Shown here in pieces: positions 45,877-57,733 of a DNA stretch of 64,000 nucleotides. The first letter of the stretch is position 1. Every line of letters starts with the position of its first letter. The translations under genes were made by a program, and so were the position numbers. Source of the DNA: Ancistrus triradiatus. Lineage: Eukaryota; Chordata; Actinopteri; Siluriformes; Loricariidae. Location of the stretch: NCBI GenBank assembly GCA_025084515.1, contig JAJAGP010001678.1, positions 1-64,000 on the forward strand. The letters run 5' to 3'. The notes beneath the pieces are model-generated. The model saw nothing but the letters and a program-made list of their open reading frames with translations, searched no databases and was not told the origin of the DNA.

Positions 45877-48800
45877 CCTTTATGGTTATAAATAAATAGG
45901 TGCTTGGAAACTCAGCTACTGTGGTCAGGTCTCTGTGGGCTTTGTCCTGGGCTGTAAACACTTTTGTTTTTGATGTCCAGACATACTGTGTATTTTTTTT
46001 TACTGGTACAGCTTTGGCTCTACCTTCTTTACACAGTGTGGTTTGATCACTTCAGATATGCTGTAGAATGTTCCCAGACACTGCTGCTTATCTGCTGTGT
46101 TACACCATTTACAAGTAAGAGAAATGACGAACCGGATTGGTTAATCTTTTCTACAACCTTAATATGAACCATGCTTTGGTCTGATGTAGTGACTACACCG
46201 TGACAAAAATTCATTATTAAGTCAGAGCTGTAAAAAAATAAATCATGTCACAAGGTGACATCAACACTGATAATTAATTCCACATTTTATTTTCTAAGCA
46301 CACTGAGCTAGCTGTTTTTAGTTTGGGAAACCGTGCCCAGAAGTTCGGGTTATCGTAAAAACTCTCCAAGTTTGAAGCTCTTTGATTTCAGCTCGGAGTT
46401 TTAGCAATTACAAATTAAAAAAGCAGGTCTGTGGCATCTGCTCAACTTTATAGAACTTCAGTAATATGGGTAAAGTTTAAAACAGAATACGAAAATGTCA
46501 GTTAGTTGGTTCGCGTTTTGACTTACTTATCAGTTGGGCACTGGCAGAAGTCCTATTGCAGGGCCCCTTAGCTGCACCACCCAAACTTTAAGCTACAAGC
46601 CAGAATTGAACCCAGGTCCTTGGGAAATGCTAATTTCCAAAACCTGCTTGTGCCTCTGAGCTGCGAAATTGCATTTCTTTCCTCAGGTTCATGCATTAGC
46701 ACGCCTGGGCTGAGTAGTGGTCACCGCCGTGGTAATCAGTTTAGAAAATTATAAAATTAGCTACACTGTGATAAAGGATGCAACTAGCTGGCCCTGATCT
46801 GAAGAGACATTTGTATGATGTTTTCCTGTTTGAATACCTGGCCCTTCTATCTCTGAAATGTAATGTCTCTTTGAATGATTCGTGCCTCATTGATATTCGC
46901 CCTTTCCTTTCCCCCATGCGAGAAAAAGTGCTGCTGGAAATATCCAAACAATACTGGGATTGAAAACCCAGAGTAATTTATAGATGGACCCGTTTTCTCC
47001 TCTCCTAAGTGAGAAGTGCATTACTCTGTGATTCACAAACGAGCCGGCTATGACTTTGAAAGTGCTCTAGAAAATCAATAACGCCTGATCATAGCTGTGC
47101 TCCATGTCCTCGTCAACACTTGTGCTTGGCCAACCTTTAGCCCTGGGCCACCCTCTGCATCTTGGATCAAGTCCCTTTTTGCTCTTCTACATAAGCCGCA
47201 GCACATAACCTCACCTCAATATAAATCTGGGCTGAACTGAAGATCAGAACCCGACCAGTTCAGAAGCGTCTGGTCACTTATGATCAGAAGGAAAACATGC
47301 TACAGTCTCTCAGGTGGAATCTTAGATGAATGGTCACGTTGCTCTGGGGAGCGCAGGCAGCGTCAGACCACAGCGAGGAGGAGTGAAGTGCCTCGGGCTC
47401 CTGCTTGCCAACTGAGGGACCTCTTTGGACAGAGAGCCAAACATACCAGCTCAGTCCCCGGACTGATAAATAATGCTGGATTTTAATAATGAATTTTTAC
47501 ACTGATTCTTTTATGTTTGTTGACCAAGTCTTGCTGAGTTTATGAGTTCTTGGGTGTTTGTGGGCTGCCACGAGAAGCTTCAACCACTCCGGCCTGAAGT
47601 CGTGGGCCGTGTGCCTGGGACAGGTTTAAGGTTCATGACAATGTCGCGGGGCATTTTAGCTGAGTACAGATGCTCAAAGAAGATTTGACCACATTCTCAA
47701 AAAAGCTCAAAAAGCACATTCCCTAAAAAGGGGACGTTACCAAGCCTGAACTATTGTGAACTTATGACATGTTTCATTTGGCCATGTTTATGCAGCCCAC
47801 AGCGTCACAGATAGTGCGCCTCTAGAGTCAGGCTCAGCCACCGCGTCCAATTTGAATGAAGAAGGACTTCAAGTGTGGTTGGGATTAATAGAATATGCCA
47901 GTATGTTGGTAAGAACGGTACTTTAAGAAAGCTAATGATGCATGTACGAAATGAAATATTAAATCCATCGACTGATGAATTATAGACGTTGAAATAGGAC
48001 GACCAACACTCCGAGTAGAACAGAAGCAGAACAGTGGGCTGCAAGTGTTATCTGGAAGTTTCCAGGAAATCTGCAGTGTGTGTCAGCAGTCGTAGCAATT
48101 TTAAGGCTCCAGTTGTTTGAACGCCAATAAAGTTTGTCTGACTAATTTAATCCATTCCAGCCAAATTAGCAAAACACTCATATTGCCACACGAGCAAACT
48201 CTGTGATATTTCTCCATTTAGCGAACGCCGTCCAACCTGACAGACTCATCTGACAATAAAACGTACAGCTAATGTACATAATGCTAATGTCTCATTTGAT
48301 TCGTACTCGTAGGGTCGACCCACGGCAGTTTAATTGCTGTCTTTTAAACTTTCCATTCTTGGCTCCATTATGTGTGGGATAGAGGAATGTGAGTGCGTGT
48401 CGGTGTGTGCGCTGGCAGCAGTGTCGAGGCGTTCTGCTTGTATAAAGGTTAGTGCCGTGTTTAGCTGTTGACTGGGAGAGCTGGAATGCCACGGTCTTAA
48501 TGAACCCTCCAGAGGGCTCGGCTCAGATGGAGCAGGTTGAGTCCATGCTGCCAGGAAGGCTGAAATTAGTTATTTCACCAAATAACCTCTGATGAAAGCC
48601 TGCCTTCAACTGACTGCCTTGTCACCGGTTCCTCAAGACAATAAACCAATTAGATGGAGTTGCTTTCAAGGCCATATTTGTCCATGGTGTGAGAGAGCCA
48701 GAGAGACAGATAGGAGATGAAAGATGGACTACTGCTTGGAAGCCGTTTGGAATCATTCTTTGTTTTCTTAAATAGATTTCTTTTAATGAGGTACAGTCTA

Positions 48801-48986
48801 TTACCAAGCAGAGCAGCAACTGGATAGAGGAGCAAAATGTCCCTCAAGCAGAGGTACCTTAAAAGCCATCAGAATAATCACTTGATTAGGAGTGTTTAGT
48901 GGAAAAAGCAGCACATTATAGCATGTGAAGGAATAAAACATTTACTCTATTTAAACTGGGATTTATCTTATGTAATGTACATTGTA
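45877..48986. other. Repeat-poor stretch
   Basis: A degenerate tRNA-like fragment with reversed B-box 'agaattgaacccaggtcctt' lies at about 46585-46670. Otherwise no repeat or gene is recognised over 3 kb. 46680-47060 and 48180-48560 have TAAT-containing, balanced sequence and may include conserved non-coding elements. Confidence 0.4.
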
Positions 48987-49432
48987 TACAGTACGCTGCA
49001 AAAGTCTTAGGCCACCATCGGATTAGATATACCATTGTTTTAGATACAGGACATTTGTACGCAGTATGAAAACCCCCCAGAAATGAATAGCTCCTGCGGG
49101 CTACAGTGGCAAGTATTTAGTGTGACCTCCCTTCCCAGCACCTGGCAGCTTCATCTGGATGCCAAGTTGACCATTCTACACTCTGAGGAATGGTCTTTTT
49201 GGATGGGTAGCAGTCAAGAAACCACTTTTTTGAAAGCGGAACAGAGTGAAAAGGCAAAAATAAGCTGAAGCTCACAAAGATTGAATGAAGATCAGTGGAA
49301 AAAGAGTACTACTGAGTGACAAATCCAAGTTTTTTGGGTCCAATCTTGAGCAATATGTTCTATTTGGTCAGTATGCCATTCACTAAAACAACAAATCTAA
49401 CGGTGGCCTAAGACTTTTGCCCAGTACTGTCA
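48987..49432 (+). mobile_element. Tc1-like deletion derivative (family 4)
   Basis: Inverted ends 'cgctgcaaaagtcttaggcc' at the left and the inverse 'ggcctaagacttttgcccag' at the right, with the left end on TA. Within it, plus-strand 49297-49344 translates to GKRVLLSDKSKFFGSN, corresponding to the first catalytic Asp region of Tc1 transposases (usual form VLWSDESKFEIFGSN). The rest of the gene is deleted or shuffled. The right end of the same family recurs at 57690-57733. Confidence 0.8.
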
Positions 49433-49888
49433 GTCAGCTTGCTATGTAATGGTTAATGTTAGTGGTATAGACAGGAGCTGTCAAATTAACATTTCAGGTG
49501 CTAATAAGATCTTAATGTGTGAGTATATTAATAAACCTATAATTATACGCTGTCACTGTGATGGAATGAAAAAGTAGCTGTAGTGCTGCTCTGTTGGCAT
49601 CACCTGAAGTACAGAGGGCAAAATCTTTTCATTTCTTAAGCAAGAAAATTGCAGTGAGACAGTATGGTAAGTAGATTACAATTAATTGTACAGTATTAGA
49701 TTCATTTATCCTGTTCTACTCCGCTTCCTGAACCTAGGGATCCAAACCTGGGCTCTGAGGAATGACCGTTTCCAGCAGTCGGCTCTTGCCATCAAGCCAC
49801 CAGAGCTGCTGATTTTGTAAAATATATTTACCAAATGTAAACTGGCATTCAACACATCAGAAAGTATTATGTTTCAACATTTTATAAA
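49433..49888. other. Unique sequence with a weak tRNA-like fragment
   Basis: At 49735-49810 'agggatccaaacctgggctc' and 'catcaagccaccagagctgc' resemble a decayed reversed tRNA-derived SINE head. No gene is seen. Confidence 0.4.
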
Positions 49889-50008
49889 AATATCGAATTT
49901 TCTATTTTGGATTTTCAGATCTTCACACAAGTTCTAAAAGTAGATAAAGATGAAGATAAATGAAACAAACATATCATACTGGGTCATTTATTGAACAAAA
50001 TGTTTCAC
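49889..50008 (+). mobile_element. Tc1 family 1 terminal fragment
   Basis: 'gatcttcacacaagttctaa', 'aagtagataaagatgaagat' and 'atactgggtcatttattgaa' match the left subterminal region of family 1. The element breaks off at 'aaaatg' and other repeats follow. A possible matching right-end scrap, 'tatgcagaaatatagagaag', lies at 50639-50658. Confidence 0.75.
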
Positions 50009-50009
50009 T

Positions 50010-50290
50010 AATGGGCGGTGGCTTGGTGGGTAGCACTCACAGCGTGAAGGTCCTGGGTTCAGTACCAAGGTGGAGTGGTCTGGGTCCTTTGTGTGTGGAG
50101 TTTGCATGTTCTCCCTGTGTCCACATGGGTTTACTCTGGGTACTCCAGTTTCCTCCCACAGTCAAAGATATGCATGTTAGATTAGTTGGTGTCTGCCTAG
50201 TATGTGTATGAGTGTATGTGCCCTACGATGGATTGGCGCCCTGTCTAGGGTTGTTCCTGCCTTGCGCCCTGTGCTGCATCCTGTGGTCGT
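50010..50290 (+). repeat. tRNA-headed SINE-like repeat (family B), best copy
   Basis: The head 'gggcggtggcttggtgggta' is followed by B-box-like 'gggttcagtaccaaggtgg', then 'gtgtggagtttgcatgttct', 'agtttcctcccacagtcaaa' and 'gatggattggcgccctgtct'. This is a very common teleost repeat. Degenerate relatives in this window are at 5690, 22420, 23861 and as tails at 4961, 10264 and 24500. I do not assign a formal family name. Confidence 0.8.
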
Positions 50291-50294
50291 GGAA

Positions 50295-50635
50295 AAGGTG
50301 TTTATCTGTTTCAGAAGGGTCAAATTGTAAAAGAGTGCTTCAGGAAGCATGAGCCATCATTTTCACACATGGATTGGCCACCACAGAGTCCAGACCTGAA
50401 CCCCACTGAGAATCTTTGGGATGTGCTGGAGAAGACTTTGTGCAGTGGTCCAAATCTCCCATCATCAATACAAGATCTTGGGGAAAAATGACTGCAACTC
50501 TGGACAGAAATAAATGTTATGACATTGCAGAAGCTTGTGGAAACAATGCCACAGTGACTGCATGCCGTAATCAAAGCTAAAGGTGGTTCAACGAAATATT
50601 AGTGTGTGACCATTTTTATCCAGGCAGTGTGTATG
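50295..50635 (+). mobile_element. Tc1-like 3' fragment (family 5)
   Basis: The plus strand encodes the catalytic-Glu region of a Tc1 transposase: DWPPQSPDLNPTENLWDVLE (from about 50372), with the Glu kept. Downstream the C-terminal part is frameshifted. The sequence ends in 'ccatttttatccaggcagtg', a Tc1-type terminal repeat. The 5' two-thirds are missing, and it directly follows the family-B repeat. Confidence 0.82.
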
Positions 50636-50659
50636 TCAGTTATGCAGAAATATAGAGAA

Positions 50660-50850
50660 GTCTGCTGGCCCCATTTATCCGGGCTTGGGACAGACACTGG
50701 GAATGCACTCCCACTGACTGGGATTTTACAGTGAACTCACCACTCGACCTCCATATTGAAGGTCGCACCCGGGATTGAACCCAGAATCTCTGTCCCTGCA
50801 ATTTCCAGCAGTTGGCTGTACCCATTGAGGCCGAGTCTGCAGTCCATAAA
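50660..50850 (-). repeat. Degenerate tRNA-related SINE, minus strand
   Basis: 'cccgggattgaacccagaat' is a reversed B-box, followed by 'ggctgtacccattgaggccg' as a reversed head. To the left 'tccgggcttgggacagacac' may be tail sequence. It resembles family B only loosely. Confidence 0.5.
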
Positions 50851-51287
50851 TAATATCATAATATAAATCAAATAAGGCTCTGAAGTCTGGCAAGCCCATA
50901 AATCACTAGCAGTGATGGACGTCGTTAATTTTGGATTCAGGAGCCTTTCTGCATTTTGTGTACATCAGAGGAATTGTGGTCTTTGGAAAATATTTACGAC
51001 TTGGAAAATAGTAGCAAGGGTCAGCTATTTAAAGAAGCTGCTAAAATGCTGGATTCTTTAAATGGGGTGCCGTTTTCAAATGCCCTTGTTAGTGCTGTTC
51101 GATTATTTTGCATACAGCTTTTTTGCACCATGTCTTCCATATAAATGTTTTTTATTTTTTTATTTTTTTATTTTTTTTTCACTAACTCCTCCATGTCACC
51201 ATGTTGCCAAACGAGGAAAGTGTTCTAGGGACTAGGGGTTTTCTGTGTTCTGACTGTTTGACTATTCGGTACTAAATGTAAGAAAAA
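50851..51287. other. Unique sequence with T-rich run
   Basis: A (T)nA-rich tract lies at about 51147-51179. No gene is recognised. The frame 50956-51144 is short and featureless. Confidence 0.45.
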
Positions 51288-51578
51288 CTTGCCATCTGTT
51301 GAATTTCTTGATGTAAGGCGTTTTTTTGCAGAATGATTACACCTGGATTGCTGAGTGTGTTTTTGTGCTGGTATCTTGGCTGGTTTAAGCCTGTCATGGA
51401 CAGCTAACCCCCATAGTTTGTCATCATCTCCATATTCTGATTGCAGTTAGTTCACAGATGGTGAAATACATTAGTTGTTGAGCTGTTTTTAATGCCAACC
51501 AATTTCCGATATTTGCAGATTAGCCTTCTTAAGGCCAAACCACCTCAATGTGAGTGAGGGATAGCCACGTCTAGCAGT

Positions 51579-52889
51579 TACAGTGATGCTTGAAAGTTTG
51601 TGAACCCTTTAGAATTTTCTACATTTTTGCATAAAAATGACCTTTGTTCAGAACAGCTTCAGCTCTGGGATGTTGGTGAGTTTCCTCACATTAGCTGCTC
51701 GCTTCAGGTACTTCCACAACATTTCAATTGGGTTAAGGTCAGGACTTTGACTTGGTCATTCCAAAACATTAACTTTATTCTTCTTTAACCATTCTTTGGT
51801 AGAACGGCTTGTGTGCTGAGGGTCGTTGTCTTGCTGCATGACCCACCTTCTGTTGAGATTCAGTGCATGGACAGATGTCCTGACATTTTCCTTTAGAATT
51901 CTCTGATATAATTCAGAATTCATTGTTCCATCAATGATGGCAGGCCGTCCTGGCCCAGATGCAGCAAAACAGGCCCAAACCATGATACTACCACCACTAT
52001 GTTTCACAGATGGGATAAGGTTCTTATACTGGAATGCAGTGTTTTCCTTTCTCCAAACATAACGATTTTCTTTTAAGCCAAAAAGTTCTATTTCAGTCTC
52101 ATCCGTCCACAAAATTCTTCCAATAGACTTTTGGCTTGTCCACGTGATCTTTAGCAAACTGCAGACGAGACCGCCAGCCCCAATGGTCTTTTTGGAGAGC
52201 AGGGCTTCTATCCTTGCAACCTTGCCCCATGCACACCATTGTGTTCAGTGTGTCTTCTGATGGACTCATGAACATTAACATTGCTTAGAAGTTACCCTGG
52301 GGTCCTTTGTGACCTCGCCAACTATTGCACTCCTTGCTCTTGGAGTGATCTTTGTTGGTCGACCACTCCTGGGGAGGGTAACAATGGTCATGAATTTCCT
52401 CCATTTGTACACAATCTGTCTGACTGTGGATTGATGGAGTCCAAACTCTTTAGAGATGGTTTTGTAACTTTTTTCAGCCTGATGAGCATCAACAACTCTT
52501 TTTCTGAGGTCCTCAGAAATCTCCTTTGTTTGTGCCATGGTACACTTCCACAAACAAGTGTTGTGAGGAGAAGACTTTGATAGATCCCTGTTCTTTAAAT
52601 AAAACAGGGTGCCCCCTCACACCTGATTGAAAACACCTGACTCTAATTTCATCTTCAATTTAACTGCTAATTCCAGAGGTTCACATACTTTTGTCACTCA
52701 CTAATATGTAATTCTCAATAAATCTCAATAAATAAATGACCAAGTATAATATTTTTATCTCATTTGTTTAACTGTGTTCTCTTTATGTACTTTTAGGACT
52801 TGTGTGAAAATCTGAGGACGTTTTAGATCATATTTATGCAGAAATATAGAAAATTCTAAAGGGTTCACAAACGTTCGAGCACCACTGTA
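51579..52889 (-). mobile_element. Tc1 family 1, copy 6 (minus strand)
   Basis: Ends 'tacagtgatgcttgaaagtt' on TA at 51579 and 'gttcgagcaccactgta' at 52889. The 5' region (right side) is complete. On the left, a deletion joins the terminal repeat at 'aaaaatgac' to the transposase region near the 'ttcagaacagcttcagc' codons, removing the 3' untranslated part and the last codons. Confidence 0.95.
51650..52538 (-). pseudogene. Tc1 transposase pseudogene (copy 6)
   Basis: The minus strand starts at 52538 with MAQTKEISEDLRKRVVDAHQ and keeps both helix-turn-helix regions. A deletion or frameshift after VTSKQ shifts the frame. A second open part (52157 to 51756) holds the first Asp region (LWTDETEIELFGLKENRYVW), the middle GGSIMVWACFAASGPG, and the second Asp region (QQDNDPQHTSRSTKEWLKK). 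The catalytic-Glu region is reached in another frame. All three catalytic regions are represented but not in one frame. Confidence 0.92.
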
Positions 52890-53088
52890 AATCAGACGAC
52901 GTAGACTGTGAGGTTGGTGGTGTCTGTATTTTGTCTCCTGGCGCAGTTTGTTCACTCATTTTTAACTTCAGTTGTCCGTTTCTCTGTAGGTTTTGAGTGA
53001 CATACTCCTAACGTCAGCTCGCACATTGCTAAAGCAACATCTAAGATACTGTCGTAGACGGTACATATCTCACACCTCTAGTTTCTGG

Positions 53089-53449
53089 TTGTTAAATCAG
53101 CCTAGGATGCCACGTCAGCATTTTCAACGCAAGTAATAACAGTTTCCGTGATCGCTCTGCTAAGGCAGATCTAGAATTGTGTATTCTCCTGACTCAGACC
53201 TTGCAGTGCGATGCATGAACCAGGGCATGAGATCAACTGTAAGAACAAAAACCGTTACAGGTTCAATTTATTCAAACCATTACATGTAGTGGAGTGAAAG
53301 CAGCGTATTGCTGCCCGACCGGTTTATTAAATTGTGTTGTGATGCCATACAATTTCTGTGTCTTTCCGTTCATTATTTCCATTGGGCTTCTTTTTTTTTT
53401 GAATATGCACAAAAGAATAAATGCCTAATAAAAATTCTTTTCACCCACA
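53089..53449. other. Unique sequence, no gene seen
   Basis: No repeat or coding motif is recognised in this spacer. Confidence 0.45.
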
Positions 53450-55860
53450 GTGAGCTGGCTCTTGCTGTATCATCTCTGTAACTACATTTTCTCTAATATG
53501 GTTCTGCATTTTATTTGACCCCTCTAACCTCGTCTCATTTGTCTGAATGAGTTTTGCCCTGGCTTGTTTTATGTATAATTCCATAACTCACAGGTGCTTG
53601 AGACGCTCAATTAGATTGCATACATTAGCCGCTCAGTGGGCATACGCCGTTGTAATCTAGCATATTTATTCTTTGCGCTCACCCCGGGGACATGCGGAAT
53701 GAAGCGGAGGGGCCCAATTGAAGTGTAAAGCCCTGAAGTCAATCTCCAAAGGTCCTTGAAGTCTCGACATTAGCCTGGCCTTCCACCCACTGATGTTAAT
53801 GACCCACGGGCTGTTTACATATTAATGAATCGGTGTAGTTTTTAATATGCTGCGCACTAAATCAACCTCGCTCAGGATGCAGTGGCGCATGATGGACGCC
53901 GAAATGTTCGGCGTCTCAGTAAAGACCGTTCAGTGACAAAACAAGCACTTTAAAGGACAAGTCAGCTCGGGTGCCTTCATTAGACCTAGACGTGGTATGC
54001 TTTAGCCTTGTCTTTTATTTCACGGACAAACAATAATGACTCGTCCATCACGAGCCTGGGGAAATATAGGCACCGTGATGGCTTCCCCAGGACCGCCGCC
54101 GCCGCCACAATCACCCAGATTCGGCCTTGACGGCTAATATAATTAGAAAAATTCCCCTCGGCCTTAATGTGACTCCCTCTCAGTGGGATGCGCTTTAATT
54201 AAAACAAAGACGAGAAAACTCACTCGGGCTCTGACAGGGGAAATAAAAAGAGGGTTGCATGTGGATTTTAACCTGCCTGTGATGAAGGATAGCGTAATGC
54301 CGCTTTCCCTGTGCTTTCAGGGCTTTAAATGGTAAATTGGCCAGGAGGCAGAATGAGCGCTGCAGGGATCATGCGGTATATATTTTCTCATTACTCTGAT
54401 TGAGAGATTATCCCTTCCGTGGCGAGGAGGAGACGAACGCACACACGGCCAGCGCCCTTGCCCGCACCGGCTCTGTGCTGCTCTGTTCCCTTTGTCCGCG
54501 CCGCGTGCGGGTCCTGCCCCTTTGCACCCAGATATAATGTTTTTTGTCCCCCTCTGCTTTAAGCCGCAGCTTATTATAAAGGATATATTCACAGCACTGT
54601 GTCAGGCCGCACATCATCTGCTAAACACAAACAGGCCAAATCGCCTTAAGCCCCGCGGTGAAAGAGATCCTCCTGTTTATGTCCACGTATGTTTGCCTAT
54701 GATAAAATCCAGCGAGTAAACCGGGCACAGGAAACGGGAATAATAACAGAAAATGCCTCCTGTCCGTCTTGCGTCCCCGGCTTTCCCTCGGCTTCCAGCT
54801 CTGTCTTTGTGTTCCCATTTCTTCAGTCGCCATTTGCGCTAATGCTGCACCCATGCGTTTTATAAGGCACGAAATAATGAATATTGCCCACCGCTATAAA
54901 TAAAGTAACCGCATGTAAAGCTGCGCTTCTTCCCGCCACTCTGCCGTGCCGGTTTTCCCTTGACCTAGTCATTTTGCACTGCTGACTGGCTCCAGTAATT
55001 GAAGGTACTCGGGGTGATTTCACGCAATCAGAGCCTCACATTCTTTGTGATGAAGTGAATCATGGACGGGAGACCCTATTCGAAAAAGACTATCTTGGAA
55101 ATCGTCAATTATCTATACAATAGCTTATTAAAACCTTTCTTACGCCGGCTCTCGTTTCCACATCATAGATTCATGACACTTTTTCAATCTATAGGAGCTA
55201 TATCTGAAATGATCTGACTGAAGCCCTTATCGTTTTAATCTTTTATAATGAAACTGCAGGAAAAAAAAAGTCTCCTGACGGCTTGATTTCCATCCCAGGT
55301 TCTTTGTGTTGTGATAGTGTGAATGGAACGGACGGCCCACACTGCCGCCATAACGCTGATAATATTCCACTGTGTGCCCTGAATGGAGATTGAGCTCTGT
55401 GATAGCCCAGCGAGAAGAATAAGCCACCATTACTGCAGAGATAGGACTTGGATCCATTAATTGCTTCGCATTTGGACAACAACAACAAATGCCAGGCATG
55501 AGGGGAGGGTTTGAGCAGGCTTTGGCTTATTATCCCTGCCAGGGTTATTTTGATATCTGCTCTATCATGTTGCTCGATGTCTACAGTCTGCCCCTGAATG
55601 CAGAGGGATCATGGGAGTGTGAAGTGAAATGTACTGCCTTCCCAGTTATATATCTGAATCCAGCATGTAAAATAACAGGCCGTTTGTCAAAAGGCAGGCG
55701 CTACAGGCTTCTTGTCATTGCGGCAGGGTGTATAAAAATGCAGTTTTCTATTTTCGTGTCAGACTCGGTACACGGAGATCTTTTCATACAAAGAAGCCTC
55801 TACTGGGAAATTAGGTGTTTTAATGAAAAGCTTCCGTCTCCGTGCCTAATGTTAGCATAG
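53450..55860. other. Repeat-free block, candidate conserved enhancer cluster
   Basis: About 2.4 kb with no recognisable transposon, which is unusual in this window. It contains balanced-composition runs with many TAAT/ATTA words (for example 53815-53865, 54180-54205, 54865-54900), a (GCC)n of five units near 54094-54110, and several CpG-containing segments. A 123-codon frame at 55489-55860 shows no known domain and lacks a convincing exon structure. Conserved non-coding regulatory DNA is the favoured reading, by inference only. Confidence 0.4.
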
Positions 55861-56354
55861 TGTTACACTAAATTATTCACCTCAGAAACCTGTTGTTTGT
55901 TACCTCATGCCAGAGACGGATGATAGCAGAGTGTTGAATTATACATTAGGTGTCTCTGAATGAATTGTTCAGGGTTTTTTTTCCTAATGTACATTTTCCT
56001 GTACTTTTTTGCCACGAGTCCTTTGGGTTTAAAGGTGACCATTATGGTCTCCAGACCATAAACTAGCAGTTTCAGTCTAATCTTGGTCTAGCCCTCATTT
56101 GGTCTCGGGATAAGGTGGGCTCGGAGATTGTTGTCAAGAACAGCCCAAAGAGTCCAATGCATCTGTCTGAAGTAACGTTAATTCTAAACGAAACTTTCCC
56201 TGTTGTTATTGAATATCAACAATCCATTCACACAGAAATAATAAGTCCTTTATCTACATGCCTAAGGAAAACATAGCACTGCTCTCCTCATTCAGTATCC
56301 AATCATTTTATTTTGAGTAGTCTGACTTATTATTTTGAGTCGCCCACTCGCTTT
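55861..56354. other. Unique sequence, no gene seen
   Basis: No gene or dispersed repeat is recognised. Confidence 0.45.
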
Positions 56355-56640
56355 TAAAGGACTTCTCGATACATGGGTCATGATACGATTATATCACGAT
56401 ACATTGCGATACGATGCATATTGTGATATAATGCGATGCTCCACATAGTTCACTGAAAATGTGAAAACAGCTGAAATACAAGTCATCTACAGGAGCAGAG
56501 ATTGTAGTTAACACCCCGTTTAAGACAATTTTTTTTACTTCAAAAAAATCGATATTTTGAGCTGAAAATCGATGAGGTATATTGCGAAAATAAATATCGC
56601 GATATATTGCTGTAGCGATTTTTTTGCACCAACCTACTCG
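56355..56640. repeat. hAT-like 'cgatacattgcgatac' repeat
   Basis: The left side 'tctcgatacatgggtcatga' and 'atcacgatacattgcgatac' and the right side 'atatcgcgatatattgctgt' hold partly inverted 'atcgcgata' words. This resembles a common teleost MITE made of 'cgatac/tatcg' words. No TSD could be fixed. Confidence 0.5.
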
Positions 56641-57087
56641 TTTTACTTTATCATGTCCACAGAATCAGGATTTATATTTGGTTATGTGAAGCATCGTGAA
56701 TTTCTATGAAATTCCACTCTCGGTCTCGGTCTTGACTCAACTACTACAAGTCTTTGTCTTGCCTCGGACTTAAAGTGTCCCAGTCTTGGTTTTGATACGG
56801 ACTACAACACTAGGCGACATTGTTTATGATGCCGCTCTTTGATCAGATGTTATTCAGTTAAGCATCATGAGCCCTGTGAAACGTGATCACGTCAGAACAT
56901 GAGACAAAAAGTAAAAGCATGCTGGTGCGTGTAAACTCGACTAACTTACTGGTTACTGGTTGTCTGTCAAATTATTGGCTGTTTTAAACCACTTCGGTGC
57001 TCAAGGAAAGAGTGCTGAAGTCTACAATCTTTCTGAAATGAGAGCAGGATGCTCAGGTGGTGCACCTGTCAAATGGGGGTACTCATA
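56641..57087. other. Unique sequence, no gene seen
   Basis: The words 'actctcggtctcggtcttga' and 'aagtgtcccagtcttggttt' repeat a 'ggtct(c/t)g' theme and may be a remnant of an old repeat. Nothing coding is seen. Confidence 0.4.
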
Positions 57088-57285
57088 TTACATTTACATT
57101 TACATTTACAGCATTTAGCAGACGCCCTTATCCAGAGCGACTTACAATTGGTACAGTCTTACAATCCAAGCAATTGTGGGTTAAGGGTCTTGCTCAAGGA
57201 CCCAACAGTGGCAGCTTGGCAGAGGTGGGATTTGAACCCTGGACCTTCTGGTCCAGAGTCCAGTACCTTAACCGCTAGGCCACCA
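57088..57285 (-). mobile_element. V-SINE copy, full length, minus strand
   Basis: It begins with a three-unit tail 'acatttacatttacatttac', then 'agcagacgcccttatccaga', 'caagcaattgtgggttaagg', 'ctcaaggacccaacagtggc', reversed B-box 'gggatttgaaccctggacct', and reversed head 'accgctaggccaccac'. It appears young because few bases differ from the consensus of its sisters. Confidence 0.92.
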
Positions 57286-57689
57286 CCGCTAGGTGATCTG
57301 TACCGTGCCTGAGCATGTTTGACCTTCAAAGTCTAGTCTGTTTGACTGGCTTGATTGATCCGTACCGTGTCTGGGTGTGGTACACTGAACCGTGCACAGT
57401 TGGACTTGAGCACAGTATGCATGTAGTCTGATCACTAATCGTGCCCGAGCATGGAACACAATGTCAGCTGCTCCGAAAAAATCTTCAGATTGTCAATTGG
57501 GCCATGCAAGCGCGTCTTGCTTTACCACAAACCTTGCATCGTGATGACATAAGGGTGTTCAGGCACAGAACGTTTAAGCACAATGTGAGCGCAGGCCAGC
57601 AGGGGATTGGGGAGAGGGGACAGTCCTGCTCTGGCACAGTACAAGGCGACCAGGCGTATGTTATATAAGGTCACTATACCATGGCGAAA
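57286..57689. other. Old repeat-like sequence, unclassified
   Basis: The motif 'ccgtgcctgagcatg' recurs in altered form ('ccgtgtctgggtgtgg', 'cgtgcccgagcatgg') at about 57303, 57365 and 57440, suggesting an internal repeat. The 75-codon frame 57441-57668 gives no recognisable domain. Confidence 0.4.
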
Positions 57690-57733
57690 ACAGCAAATCT
57701 AATGGTGGCCTAAGACTTTTGCACAGTACTGTA
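57690..57733. mobile_element. Tc1-like family 4 terminal repeat, orphan
   Basis: 'aacagcaaatctaatggtgg' followed by 'cctaagacttttgcacagta' and 'ctgta' matches the right end of the family-4 element at 49392-49432. Only this end is recognisable, so it is a fragment or solo end. Confidence 0.7.

Larger units (their letters stand above)
51288..53088 (+). repeat. Unrecognised repeat family, copy 2 (split by Tc1)
   Basis: The halves 51288-51578 and 52890-53088, about 490 bp together, are the most complete copy. They share with copy 3 'ggctggtttaagcctgtc', 'gactgtgagg', 'ggtggtgtctgtattttgtc' and 'tcactcatttttaacttcag', and with copy 1 'ccaatttccga' and 'aaggccaaaccacctc'. The Tc1 insertion lies about 80 bp further along than in copy 1, so the insertions were independent. 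Confidence 0.75.

Noticed and set aside
55489..55860. 123-codon open frame, plus strand
   Set aside because: No recognisable motif; lies in a repeat-free block better explained as non-coding.
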